In this document: one piece after another, positions 25,507-35,069 of the stretch | Layout of the letters: each line of letters opens with the position of its first letter | How positions within the stretch are numbered: the first letter of the stretch is position 1 | Position numbers and translations under genes: made by a program | NCBI GenBank assembly: GCA_037128595.1 | Contig: JBAXWB010000018.1 | Coordinates: 40,959 to 104,958, forward strand | Length of the DNA: 64,000 nucleotides | Source of the DNA: a bacterium | GTDB lineage: Bacteria > Verrucomicrobiota > Kiritimatiellia > CAIKKV01 > CAITUY01 | Direction of reading: 5' to 3' | The notes under the pieces: model-generated | Seen by the model: only the letters and a program-made list of their open reading frames with translations | Databases searched by the model: none | Told to the model about the DNA's origin: nothing

Positions 25507-28313
25507 TACTGGCCTGCCTTTTTTCGGGCAACACCAAAAGCCTCAAGCAGATCGGAAATTTCGTTCCGTAACGCATGGAGGGTTTCGACGGTCATGACAC
25601 GCGTCGACAGTTTTTGATCATTCACGATTCCCTCGGCTTTCTGTATCGCGAACGCGGCGGTATTCCCTTTCTTTGCGGTGGCCACTGCCTCGCGCAGGAG
25701 CGTCAGATAGTCATAATCTTCCGCGGCATCGCGCAGGGTCTCCAAGCGGATCGAGGTGGTGATGCCGTGCGGCCCCGGATACACTAAGCAACCCATGTAG
25801 TTGCCGGTGGTCCAGTTCTTCTTATAGACGTCCACGGTCCAGCGGCAGGTGCTGTAGACGTAGCGGCCGTCCACGCCGATGGCGAAGTCATTCCAGAACT
25901 CCGAGCGTCCCTGGACAGGGATATACTCCACGTGCCAGACCAGCGAGGCGTTGCAACTGAAGAACTGATCGCCCGCCTGCTTGCGCGCGATCGCTTTGTC
26001 GCCCCACCCCAGCGGCGGGGTGGATTTCCCCCACCAGGGTGACTTGGGACTTTGTCCCAGCCAGACATCCACCAGGCCAAACAGTGGCTCGACTTCGCGG
26101 CCGTAATAGCAGTCGAGAACCGGAGTTTTGTGCTCCGCCTTCCACTTCCTCGCCCATTCGGCGACTTCCGGCACTTTGCCATCGGGATGCTCGTCAAACG
26201 GGGCGTACATGAACGCATACTTGAGCAGGTCATTCTTGATCAGCCAATCTTCGTCCTGTTTTTTACCACCCGAGGGGAAGACACTGACCCCACGACCCAC
26301 ATCCTTGTATTTTTCCCAGACAGTGGCGGGACCAAAGCACATCGTAGGGGTCCAGCCATACTCGATAATCAGCCGCCAGTAGGAATCCATGGAGGTCTTG
26401 CCGATCTCCTTGATCTCTTCGTCGGGTAGGCCCAGCGTCGCCCAGTTGTTTGTAGCGTTTCCTCGCCAACCCACCATGCCTGTGGCGCATCGCAGGGCCG
26501 CGCGCTTCGGAAGGACAAAGGCATTGACCTTGACCTCGACAGGGAATTCGCCAACAGCCTTTCCGGCCAGCGTCAGGCCGATTCTGCCCTTGTAGAGGCC
26601 CCCTTTCGCCTCGGACTGTGCATGGACTGTCATCCAGAACACTCGTCTATGCGACTTCTTAATGAATTCGACATTCTGCTTCGTAATCGGCGCGTTCGGT
26701 ATCTTCGTTACCCAGTCGGTCTCAAACAGCGGATCAGGCCACTGGCCAACCGGGAAGTCCGCGAAGTCGCTGGGGATTTCCGTGGTTAGGTAGATTTGCT
26801 CTCGGACCCGAACACTCTCCAAGGCAACCCCTTGGTCGTTTTTGATCGTCGAAAGAGTGACCGCCACCGCCATAGGGTCTTCCTTTTCAGACACGTCCAC
26901 CACGAACTGGAGGCATTCGTATTCCCCCCCCGCCAAGCGGATGGCAGCGGGTTGCGCCTTTTCCTCATAGATAAATTTGTCCTCCGGGAAAATCCGTTCG
27001 GGTACCAGCACCTGGCCCGCCTTGAGGGCGGGTACATTAACTAGGGTTCGCCAAGGTTTGACCTCGCGCTCTTTGCGGCCCGGAAAGCCTTTATCCTCCG
27101 CCTGCCAGTTTTGGACGACCACCGCCGGCGCGGGGCCAACCACGATCGGCAGCGTGATATAGGTCTTCTGCGACTTGATTTCCTCGCCGAGTTTGATGGG
27201 TTGCTGACGGTCGAAGACCGTAAGATTGATGAAATAGACACCGTCTTTCGGCGGGGTGAATGCATATGACACCACACTGATTTTGCCGGCCTGCAACTGT
27301 ACCTGCTGGTTGGGAACCTTTGCCACCTGTTCACCCGTTGCTGTGGCAATCTGCCCCTCGAGCCGTTTCTCGCCCAGGTCCACGCCCGCTGCGATGTTCA
27401 CCTTCAGAGAGAGTTCCTGTCCCGGCTTGATTTCGCTGGTTGTTTCCAACGATGCCGCCAGTTCGGGGGCGGCATATCCCACATTCCCCAGATTGGGCGT
27501 AACCAGAAGCACGGAGGGCAGTTCGGACGCCTCACCGGGTTTCAGATCCACGCGGGTCAGGGTTGTCTCCAGGGTATAGCGGGGCGGCACCGCCCATGCG
27601 CACTGCCGGAATATCCGGCGGTAGTCCGTCAGGCTGGTGACCATCGGGGTCGTCTCACTATTTTCTTCACCCGAAAGCCGCACGACCCAGTTCAACGTCG
27701 GCACAAAATCCCAATCGAGTTTGGTCAACCCCTGTGGCATCACGATCTTGGCCTGACCTTTCAGGAAAGTCTCGCCCAACCCGCCCACATGTTTGATCCA
27801 CGGGTTGTAAAAGATCCTGTCAGTACCGATGTTTTCCTGCTTCCAGTCCACCTGGACATTAGACGCACCTTTTTTGAGCGTATAGGTCTTGGTGTGACGG
27901 AGGGCGATCTTCTTTCCAGCCTCTTCACCGGTGCTAAGGTAAGTGATGCGGACCTGGGCCTGTGTATCCGACTGCGAGAGGATTTCTCCTTTGCCTTCGG
28001 TGATCACGCCGGGCACCCCGCGATCTTGCCAATAGCCTTGGAGGGTCATCGGATTGCATAATTCCTGACCGGTGGGCTTATAGACCAGCGAAAACACCTG
28101 ACCGGCGTACGGAGCCACGGTAATGAGGGCTAGTCTGAGGTGCTCGTTTTCCAGCCAGACCGCGTTCGGATCCACCGTCACCTGCTGTTTGTTGGCTGGA
28201 TCGACGCGCCCATACGGCGCGCAGGTGGCGGTCACCGCCTGGCTCGATGCCACGCTGCCCAGCACACACACAATAATCCACGCCGCTGCGATTCGCAGTT
28301 TACTCATCTTCAT
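25506..28313 (-). CDS. exported GH123/DUF4091-like protein, tandem copy 1
   Basis: 935 residues with signal peptide (cleaved near SSQA-V). First gene of the 18.5-kb operon. N-terminal beta-rich half opens with VDPNAVWLENEHLRLAL, as in the neighbour. The barrel carries YAPFDEHPDG (Asp707-Glu708, GH123 pair) and ends in SIRLETLRDAAEDYDYL. Long stretches of the C-terminal half are the same in both copies (for example WLGQSPKSPWWGK), while the N-terminal halves have diverged. AAGGAGG lies seven to ten bases before the start. The regulatory direct repeat at 28384-28415 is about 70 bp upstream. Confidence 0.8.
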   Translation of the reverse strand: MKMSKLRIAAAWIIVCVLGSVASSQAVTATCAPYGRVDPANKQQVTVDPNAVWLENEHLRLALITVAPYAGQVFSLVYKPTGQELCNPMTLQGYWQDRGVPGVITEGKGEILSQSDTQAQVRITYLSTGEEAGKKIALRHTKTYTLKKGASNVQVDWKQENIGTDRIFYNPWIKHVGGLGETFLKGQAKIVMPQGLTKLDWDFVPTLNWVVRLSGEENSETTPMVTSLTDYRRIFRQCAWAVPPRYTLETTLTRVDLKPGEASELPSVLLVTPNLGNVGYAAPELAASLETTSEIKPGQELSLKVNIAAGVDLGEKRLEGQIATATGEQVAKVPNQQVQLQAGKISVVSYAFTPPKDGVYFINLTVFDRQQPIKLGEEIKSQKTYITLPIVVGPAPAVVVQNWQAEDKGFPGRKEREVKPWRTLVNVPALKAGQVLVPERIFPEDKFIYEEKAQPAAIRLAGGEYECLQFVVDVSEKEDPMAVAVTLSTIKNDQGVALESVRVREQIYLTTEIPSDFADFPVGQWPDPLFETDWVTKIPNAPITKQNVEFIKKSHRRVFWMTVHAQSEAKGGLYKGRIGLTLAGKAVGEFPVEVKVNAFVLPKRAALRCATGMVGWRGNATNNWATLGLPDEEIKEIGKTSMDSYWRLIIEYGWTPTMCFGPATVWEKYKDVGRGVSVFPSGGKKQDEDWLIKNDLLKYAFMYAPFDEHPDGKVPEVAEWARKWKAEHKTPVLDCYYGREVEPLFGLVDVWLGQSPKSPWWGKSTPPLGWGDKAIARKQAGDQFFSCNASLVWHVEYIPVQGRSEFWNDFAIGVDGRYVYSTCRWTVDVYKKNWTTGNYMGCLVYPGPHGITTSIRLETLRDAAEDYDYLTLLREAVATAKKGNTAAFAIQKAEGIVNDQKLSTRVMTVETLHALRNEISDLLEAFGVARKKAGQ

Positions 28314-28383
28314 TTAAAATCCTCCTTGTTCTCAAACTCACATCTCACTTGACCTCTTTTTACCAGACACTACGGGATCTACC

Positions 28384-28415
28384 ATGGACAAAACGGTTTG
28401 GGAAACTGGACATTT
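28384..28415 (-). promoter_or_regulatory. AraC-type direct-repeat operator, site D (18.5-kb operon)
   Basis: On the plus strand ATGGACAAAAC and CTGGACATTT place their GGAC cores at 28386 and 28408, exactly 22 bp apart in the same orientation. The same pair occurs before three other genes of this island. Lies 71 bp upstream of the start at 28313. Regulator assignment to the AraC protein at 35257-36099 is inferred. Confidence 0.75.
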
Positions 28416-28460
28416 AGGACTGGTAGCTTCCGACGGCGGATGCCAATAATTCCATCGGTT

Positions 28461-30119
28461 TCATGGATGGGGGTCCAATGTTCCAAATGGCTCAATCACC
28501 AGCGCTGCATCATGGGCAGGGACAGTAATATTGTCGCCAACAACTCCCAAAGGATGCAAAAGTTCATAGCCCCCCGCGCCAACGCCCCACGCACTTAGTT
28601 TCCATGTATGCGGACGTGGCAGGTCATTAAAGATAGCCACCGCTCTTCGCCCCTCCACAGTTCCCGCAAACACCTGCGGCCAGTATCCTGCCCGACAAGC
28701 GACCGGTCTGGGATGATTCAACCGCAAAGCAGCTATTCGCTTTAGTAAATCCAAGCGTTCGGACGACAAACGTTTCAGATGATCACTCGTGATAATCACA
28801 CCTGTGAGAATGCCTGCCAGAGCACTGAGCCGGGATTCCCCTTCGGTCAGGCGGGAATTGTCTTCACGAACAAACACCACGTCCGGATCAGCCCGGAACC
28901 AGCGATCGATCATCCACCATCGCGAAAGCGCCTGATGCAAGGCATTTGACAAACAGGGGGCTTCGGGATCAGGCGGTGCATTTTCCTCCTCATAAGAGGT
29001 TCCTTCATCTAGACGGTGCTTGATCCAGCAAGCAGCCGTATCAGCACTGATACGGGCATGGTCAATAAAACCTAATGAGGCCAAGTAAGGCGGACAACAC
29101 CCGACCAAAGTAGCGTTCGGGACTGCACGACGAATAGTATCCAAGGCCAGACGATAAGCACTCACACCCGTCGCCTGTGGGTCGGAACGGAAACCAGCGG
29201 GCGTCATGAAACCCAAGCCATCCAGTTTAAAGTAGTCAAACCCCCATTTGTAGAGCGTGACAAATATCCGCTTAAGGTGTTCGCATACTGCCGTTTGAGT
29301 TGCATCCAAACAGGCCCAGTGATGTTCTGGCGGGGCCGACCATCCCCGCATAAGCCAGGGCTGTCCGCTTTGATCCTTAACGAACCAGTCGGGATGATGA
29401 CAAAACAACTCACTGGAAGTGGATGCGAGTAATGGCATCAACCAAATTCCCGCACGCAGGCCGTCGTGACGAATGCGCGAGGCTACTTCCTCAATTGAAC
29501 CAGGCCAATGTGAATTGTTGACCAACCAGTCGCCGTGATGAGACTGATATCCGTCATCAATTTGCGCAATCTGCGCGGGAAAATCGCTCCGCGCCGCAAC
29601 TAAAGCTCCAACGTTATCCATAAAATTGTCGTGAGTAATTTGATCGTGATGGTAATACCAGGAACAATAGCCCAGCACGTTTTTTTCAGGGCGAATAGGA
29701 GCCACGCCAGCCTGCCGGGCGGCCTGATCGGCATATTCGATCAATAATGTTTGCCAATCCTCGCCTTCCAGACACACCATCCTCTCCGGTTCAGCGTCCG
29801 GCGGAATATCCGGCTGATAGAAGCTGACGCCAGTGATGCGTGTCTGGCGGCAGTGTAAATGCAAATACGTCAACGAACGTCGCGCCGTCACCGCGCCAAC
29901 CAGTATGTAGCGGGAGCTTCCCACGTCGCCTGCAATAAGAAAATCCTGGCTGGCATGATCTGCGTCGAACCCCTGTAGCAAGCGCATGACCGGCCCGTAA
30001 TCCGTGGCCGTCATGTTGTTGAAATTCCGATGGAAGAACTTCGCCTCAGGCGGCAAGTCCAGCGGCATGAATTGATGGTAACAACGCCCGGAATGATCTA
30101 TCGAACCAAGTAGATTCAT
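28461..30119 (-). CDS. GH36-like alpha-galactosidase
   Basis: 552 residues, no signal peptide. The barrel shows the GH36/clan D pattern: VLGYCSWYYHH at its start, QIDDGYQ, GLRAGIWLMPLLAS, then FDYFKLDGLG with nucleophile Asp300 (K-x-D) and ARISADTAACW with acid/base Asp360 (R-x-S-x-D). Shorter than classic GH36 (about 700 residues) because the N-terminal sandwich is small, so it is closer to the raffinose-synthase-like or compact branch. Hydrolyses terminal alpha-galactose by retention if typical. It has its own operator (site C) 35 bp upstream and sits 147 bp before the large operon. Confidence 0.9.
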   Translation of the reverse strand: MNLLGSIDHSGRCYHQFMPLDLPPEAKFFHRNFNNMTATDYGPVMRLLQGFDADHASQDFLIAGDVGSSRYILVGAVTARRSLTYLHLHCRQTRITGVSFYQPDIPPDAEPERMVCLEGEDWQTLLIEYADQAARQAGVAPIRPEKNVLGYCSWYYHHDQITHDNFMDNVGALVAARSDFPAQIAQIDDGYQSHHGDWLVNNSHWPGSIEEVASRIRHDGLRAGIWLMPLLASTSSELFCHHPDWFVKDQSGQPWLMRGWSAPPEHHWACLDATQTAVCEHLKRIFVTLYKWGFDYFKLDGLGFMTPAGFRSDPQATGVSAYRLALDTIRRAVPNATLVGCCPPYLASLGFIDHARISADTAACWIKHRLDEGTSYEEENAPPDPEAPCLSNALHQALSRWWMIDRWFRADPDVVFVREDNSRLTEGESRLSALAGILTGVIITSDHLKRLSSERLDLLKRIAALRLNHPRPVACRAGYWPQVFAGTVEGRRAVAIFNDLPRPHTWKLSAWGVGAGGYELLHPLGVVGDNITVPAHDAALVIEPFGTLDPHP

Positions 30120-30153
30120 TTTTTCACATTAGCACGCCTTTGGCGTCCGCTCT

Positions 30154-30185
30154 ATGGACAAAACAACTTGCGTTTCTGGACATTT
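30154..30185 (-). promoter_or_regulatory. AraC-type direct-repeat operator, site C (GH36 gene)
   Basis: GGAC cores at 30156 (ATGGACAAAAC) and 30178 (CTGGACATTT), 22 bp apart. Only 35 bp separates the site from the ATG at 30119, so transcription must start very near the coding region or the site overlaps the promoter. Confidence 0.72.
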
Positions 30186-30221
30186 CGCGCCCGCCGTCGA
30201 ACAGTCACTCATACGCCGTGA

Positions 30222-33200
30222 TCACCGGATCGTAAAGACGGAACCCATCTGAAACAGCCAATTGACATTATGTCCGCTGTCCCGCGAATAGAATGCCATA
30301 ATGGTCGAACCACCCGAAGCGTCGGAATACGACACATTCACATTACCAGCGGTACCACTCCCGACCACGGAGAGCATCCACGTAGCCGTAGCTTGCAGGT
30401 CAAGAAGGCTGTCGGGCTTACCTGCCAGGCTAAGGTTGCCACCCACCGTGATTACCGAACCATTGAGTCCGGATCCCACTACCTGCGCATCGCCGCCTAT
30501 CGTAAGGTTTCCCGAGGTTCGGATCGGTTTGCCATTCACATTCAAACATCCGCCGGTCACCGTCACCGCGGCGTTGGAGACGCCTGAAAGAAGCGTCACG
30601 GTCCCGGCGGACATGGCCATGGTCAGGGCCGGCTGCTGGGGCATGGTATTGAGATTCACATACCGATCCTTCACTCCCGTCAGCGTGATGCCCCCCAAAA
30701 AGCGCGATTTATTGGTCACAACAGCGGCGTTCATTCCGTTGGAGAGACTCCCCCCAACATTAATGCTCGAAGCCGTACAGTCCAGCGTAGCCGCCCCGGC
30801 TTCATTGTTCTGGTAGAATTGGATGTTGCCATCGATGTTATAGACTCCATTCGTTAGATACCATGTCGTCGTATAAGTTTCACCCCACACGACGAGATTG
30901 GTCATCTGATAGTGCCCCGGCGGGAGCGTATTCCCCCCGATTGGCCTTAACAATTCGATCGAATTCAGATCGATGACGCCGCCAGGGGCAAACTGAATCG
31001 ACCCGCTCAACCCAACACCCCCGGCGCCAGTAAGCCGCCCCGTCGCAAAGACATGGATATGCAACGGATTGGCATAGCCCAACGACAACGATCCATAGAT
31101 ATCCAGGTTACTGCTGACGTTGATATAGGTACTGCTACTTTCGCCATTGTTGGTAACCACGGCATTCGAAGCGATCGAGAGATTCCACAAGGACTGGTAG
31201 TAGTTGGCCTTGATCCCCACGTTCATCCCCGTCATCACAACGGTCGAGGAATTCGGGTTGAGTTTCCTGTTGCTTGCCCCCATACCAGAGTAGTCGAAAC
31301 TGCCTCCGATGGTCCAGGTGCCGTTTCCAAGGGAATTGGTGCCGTTGACGCCGGAAGCGAAAGTCACATTTCCCGTCACCGTCACATCGGGGTTATACGT
31401 AGCCGCATCCAGATGCCCCGTATAGCCGTTGACCGACACACTTCCGATCGTTAGAGGATTGATGTCGATCCGGCAATTGCCGTTCTCACTGGCGGTGAAG
31501 TAAACATTGTCTCTGGTTCCCGGCAGGCCAACGCCGCCGACCCCGTTGGAGGAAGTTGCCCAGTTCGCGGCATTGCTCCAGGCACTTGCCGCCGAGGACA
31601 CCCAGTAGATATTGGTGCTCTGTCCACCGGAGATATCGCTCGGCGTAAACGTCTTCACTGCCGACGAGGCGCCACCTGCCGAGTTGGAGACCACGACCAC
31701 GTAGGAGTAATTGCTGCCCACCGAGAGTCCGCTCAGGGTGGTCGAAAAAGTCGCGCCTTGAAGTCCTTTGGCTACTGTCGTCGTGGTCGATTGGCCGTCA
31801 ATCCAGTACCGGAACCACGCTGAGGGAGTGTCGCCCCCGGTATCGGTCACCTGAGCCTGAAGGTCGGCCGTTAGTCTCCAGACAGTCACACCAAGATTGG
31901 TCACAACGGGCAAGGTTGTACCGCCTGAAACGAACTGCCAATTGGTGTTATTACCGCCATCCGTGGAGTTGACAGCGCGGATGGTCGAACCCCCGGAAGC
32001 GTCGGAATACGACACATTCACATTGCTGGCGGCGCCGCTTCCGGTCACCGAAAGAGTCCACGGAGCGGTGGCATGCAGGTCGAGTGGCGCCCCCCCGCCG
32101 CCGCTTACATCTAGATTCCCGCCCACCGTGACTGCCGAGCCATTGAGGCCGGATCCCGTAACCTGCGCATTGCCCCCGATCGTGAGATTCCCTGTGGTCC
32201 GTATCGGCTTGCCGTTCACATTCAGGCATCCGCCCGTCACCGTAAGCGAGGCGTTGGAGACGCCCGACATGAGCGTCACGGTTCCGGCCGACATGGCCAT
32301 GGTCAACGCAGGCTGCTGGGGCATGGTATTGAGGTCCACGACCCGGTCCTTCGTTCCCGTCAGCGTGACGGCCCCCACAAAGCGCGATTTATTGGTCACG
32401 ACGCCCGCATTCCTGATATTCGTCAGGTTACCACCAACCCGCACGACGGCGGCCGTGCAATCCAGCGTGACCGCACCGGCCTCGTTTGTCTGCAATAATT
32501 GAATGCTGCCGTCAATGTCGTACACGCCGTTGGTCATCTTCCACGTCTTGACGTAGGTTTCACCCCAGAAGAGCAGATTCGTCGCCTGATAATGACCCGG
32601 CACGATGTAACCTGGGGTCGTATTGTCCGATACGAACTGAATGGTGTCCAAATCAACAACACTACCGGGTTCAAGCAGTTGGATTCCGTAGCTGTTCTTA
32701 AGATAGATCAGACCGGAACCCGTGACCCTCCCGGAGGAATGGACCCGAAGCCGGTTGGGCTGTATCCGGGTGGCATTGGCCAGCGATATAATAGTGCCGT
32801 AGACGTCCATGTTGTTCGTTACCATAAGGTAGGAGGTGCTCGTGCCGTTGTTGGTGACGACGGCATTCGATGCGATCATCAGGTTACACAACGTCATAGT
32901 ATAAACCGCCTTGAGACTCACGTTCGTGCCGGTCATCACAACGGTGGACACACCGGGAATCATAGCCCTGCCAGTGCCGCTCCCCATGGCGCTGTAATCG
33001 AAACTGCCGCCGATCGTCCAGGTGCCGCGGCCGAGGGAGTTCGTTCCACTATTACCTGACGCGAACGTCACATTGCCGGTAACCGTAACGTCGGGGTTCA
33101 GGGTGGCACCATCCAGATGCCCCGTGTAACCGTTGACCGATAGGAGCCCGATCGTGACCGGGTTCAGGTCTATCTGGCAGTTGCCATTCGCGCTGGGGGT

Positions 33201-33383
33201 AAAGTAAACGCTGTCGCCAGTCCCGGGAACCCCAACCCCTCCCACCCCATTGGACGTGCCGCTCCAGTTCGCGGCCAAGTTCCAAGTACTCGCAGAGGCG
33301 GATACCCAATAACGGTTCGCCCCGTGGGCATTCAAGAGCCACCCACAAAGCATTGCAGTAGCCACGCAAAGAATTTTCTTCAT
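30222..33383 (-). CDS. giant exported beta-helix surface protein (two modules around an FN3-like linker)
   Basis: 1053 residues with signal peptide (cleaved near AHG-A). Two copies of a module of about 480 residues, each opening with RYWVSASASTWNLAANW or IYWVSSAASAWSNAANW (autotransporter-repeat-like), then runs of Thr/Gly/Asn/Val with beta-helix spacing. Between them (about 500-585) is an FN3-like segment (WRLTADLQAQVTDTG...FSTTLSGLSVGSNYSYVVVVSN). Ends VNWLFQMGSVFTIR. No enzyme residues recognised. With its operator shared with the glycosidases, a role in holding the glycan or the cell at it is plausible. The next upstream paralogue is nearly identical over the first half. Confidence 0.78.
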   Translation of the reverse strand: MKKILCVATAMLCGWLLNAHGANRYWVSASASTWNLAANWSGTSNGVGGVGVPGTGDSVYFTPSANGNCQIDLNPVTIGLLSVNGYTGHLDGATLNPDVTVTGNVTFASGNSGTNSLGRGTWTIGGSFDYSAMGSGTGRAMIPGVSTVVMTGTNVSLKAVYTMTLCNLMIASNAVVTNNGTSTSYLMVTNNMDVYGTIISLANATRIQPNRLRVHSSGRVTGSGLIYLKNSYGIQLLEPGSVVDLDTIQFVSDNTTPGYIVPGHYQATNLLFWGETYVKTWKMTNGVYDIDGSIQLLQTNEAGAVTLDCTAAVVRVGGNLTNIRNAGVVTNKSRFVGAVTLTGTKDRVVDLNTMPQQPALTMAMSAGTVTLMSGVSNASLTVTGGCLNVNGKPIRTTGNLTIGGNAQVTGSGLNGSAVTVGGNLDVSGGGGAPLDLHATAPWTLSVTGSGAASNVNVSYSDASGGSTIRAVNSTDGGNNTNWQFVSGGTTLPVVTNLGVTVWRLTADLQAQVTDTGGDTPSAWFRYWIDGQSTTTTVAKGLQGATFSTTLSGLSVGSNYSYVVVVSNSAGGASSAVKTFTPSDISGGQSTNIYWVSSAASAWSNAANWATSSNGVGGVGLPGTRDNVYFTASENGNCRIDINPLTIGSVSVNGYTGHLDAATYNPDVTVTGNVTFASGVNGTNSLGNGTWTIGGSFDYSGMGASNRKLNPNSSTVVMTGMNVGIKANYYQSLWNLSIASNAVVTNNGESSSTYINVSSNLDIYGSLSLGYANPLHIHVFATGRLTGAGGVGLSGSIQFAPGGVIDLNSIELLRPIGGNTLPPGHYQMTNLVVWGETYTTTWYLTNGVYNIDGNIQFYQNNEAGAATLDCTASSINVGGSLSNGMNAAVVTNKSRFLGGITLTGVKDRYVNLNTMPQQPALTMAMSAGTVTLLSGVSNAAVTVTGGCLNVNGKPIRTSGNLTIGGDAQVVGSGLNGSVITVGGNLSLAGKPDSLLDLQATATWMLSVVGSGTAGNVNVSYSDASGGSTIMAFYSRDSGHNVNWLFQMGSVFTIR

Positions 33384-33541
33384 AACGGTTTCACCCCCTC
33401 GCTCTATGAAACAAACACCATCCCCTTATTTTGGATAGTATGCACCGCGGTTTAATGGCTGAACATGGACAAACCGCTTTCAATTTCTGGACTTTTCGCC
33501 TCACTGATAGGCCCACACCCACTGCGCGCCACTCAGGATGC
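32430..33541. repeat. recent duplication, copy 1
   Basis: About 1.1 kb covering the N-terminal half of the large surface protein plus its promoter is nearly identical to 34116-35227 at a constant offset of 1686 bp. Identity is highest inside the gene (32560-33000) and weaker, but clear, over the upstream promoter and operator. Confidence 0.92.
33465..33496 (-). promoter_or_regulatory. AraC-type direct-repeat operator, site A (large surface protein)
   Basis: GGAC cores at 33467 (ATGGACAAACC) and 33489 (CTGGACTTTT), 22 bp apart, 82 bp before the start at 33383. Between site and gene, CACTATCC/ATACTATCC-type sequence on the minus strand could be a -10 region. Confidence 0.72.
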
Positions 33542-33584
33542 CGGAATGGCAATAAGTTAGGTCCATGGCGGCCATACACCGTGA

Positions 33585-35069
33585 TCACTGTACGATAAGA
33601 ACGGAACCCGTCGCCGGAAGCAGCCAATTGACGTTATGGCCTCTGTCCCGCGAAGAGGAGGCCGTGATGCTCGAACCACCGGAGGCGTCGGAATACGCGA
33701 CCTCAACGTAAACGGCGGTTCCGGTGCCTGCCACCGAGAGCGTCCATGGAGCCGAGGCATGCAGGTCAAGAAAGCTGTCAGGCTTACCTGCCAGGCTGAG
33801 GTTCCCGCCCACCGTGATTACCGAACCATTGAGGCTGGTTCCCACAACCTGTGCATTGGATCCGATCGTCAGGTTCCCCGACGTGCGCACGGACTTGCCG
33901 TTGAAATTCAAGTTTCCGCCGGTCGCCGTGAACGAGGCGTTGGAGACGCCCGAGAGCAGTTTCACGGTTCCGCCGGACATGGCGACCGTGATGGCTGGCT
34001 GATTCGTCAAGGTGTTTAGGTCCACAACTCGATCCGTCGTGCCTGTGAGCGTGACGGCGCCCAGGAAACACGACTTGTTGGTCGTGACGCCCGCCGCCAT
34101 GCTATTCGTCAGGTTGCCACCCACCCGCACGACGGCGGCCGTGCAATCCAGCGTGACCGCACCGGCCGCGTTGTTCTGATGCATCCAAATGCTGCCGTCA
34201 ATGTCGTACACGCCGTTGGTCATCTTCCACGTCGCGGCGTAGGTTTCACCCCAGAAGAGCAGATTCGTCGCCTGATAATGACCCGGCACGATGTAACCTG
34301 GGGTCGTATTGTCCGATACGAACTGAATGGTGTCCAAATCAACAACACTACCGGGTTCAAGCAGTTGGATTCCGTAGCTGTTCTTAAGATAGATCAGACC
34401 GGAACCCGTGACCCTCCCGGAGGAATGGACCCGAAGCCGGTTGGGCTGTATCCGGGTGGCATTGGCCAGCGATATAATAGTGCCGTAGACGTCCATGTTG
34501 TTCGTTACCATAAGGTAGGAGGTGCTCGTGCCGTTGTTGGTGACGACGGCATTCGATGCGATCATCAGGTTACACAACGTCATAGTATAAACCGCCTTGA
34601 GACTCACGTTCGTGCCGGTCATCACAACGGTGGACACACCGGGAATCATAGCCCTGCCTGTGCCGCTCCCCATGGCGATGTAATCAAAACTGCCGCCGAT
34701 CGTCCAGGTTCCGCCGCCGAGGGAGTTCGTTCCATTATTACCTGATGCAAACGTCACACTGCCGGTCACCGTGACGTCGGGGTTCAGGGTGGCACCATCC
34801 AGATGCCCTGTGTAACCGTTGACCGAAAGGAGCCCGATCGTGACCGGGCTCAGGTCGATCTGGCAGTTGCCATTCGCGCTGGCCGTAAAGTAAACGCTGT
34901 CTCCAGTCACGGGAACCCCAACCCCTCCAACTCCATTGGACGTGGCGCTCCAGTTCGCGGCCAAGTTCCAAGTACTCGCAGAGGCGGATACCCAATAGCG
35001 GTTCGCCCCGTGGGAATTCATGATCCACCCACAAAGTATTGCAGTAGCCACGCAAAGAATTTTCTTCAT
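33585..35069 (-). CDS. exported beta-helix surface protein, single-module paralogue
   Basis: 494 residues with signal peptide (cleaved near SHG-A). Matches one module of the 1053-residue neighbour: the same RYWVSASAS opening and a nearly identical middle, ending VNWLLPATGSVLIVQ. It lacks the FN3-like linker and second module. The start is the second of the island in transcription order after the AraC gene. Probably arose by tandem duplication that also copied the promoter; which copy is ancestral cannot be told. Confidence 0.8.
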   Translation of the reverse strand: MKKILCVATAILCGWIMNSHGANRYWVSASASTWNLAANWSATSNGVGGVGVPVTGDSVYFTASANGNCQIDLSPVTIGLLSVNGYTGHLDGATLNPDVTVTGSVTFASGNNGTNSLGGGTWTIGGSFDYIAMGSGTGRAMIPGVSTVVMTGTNVSLKAVYTMTLCNLMIASNAVVTNNGTSTSYLMVTNNMDVYGTIISLANATRIQPNRLRVHSSGRVTGSGLIYLKNSYGIQLLEPGSVVDLDTIQFVSDNTTPGYIVPGHYQATNLLFWGETYAATWKMTNGVYDIDGSIWMHQNNAAGAVTLDCTAAVVRVGGNLTNSMAAGVTTNKSCFLGAVTLTGTTDRVVDLNTLTNQPAITVAMSGGTVKLLSGVSNASFTATGGNLNFNGKSVRTSGNLTIGSNAQVVGTSLNGSVITVGGNLSLAGKPDSFLDLHASAPWTLSVAGTGTAVYVEVAYSDASGGSSITASSSRDRGHNVNWLLPATGSVLIVQ

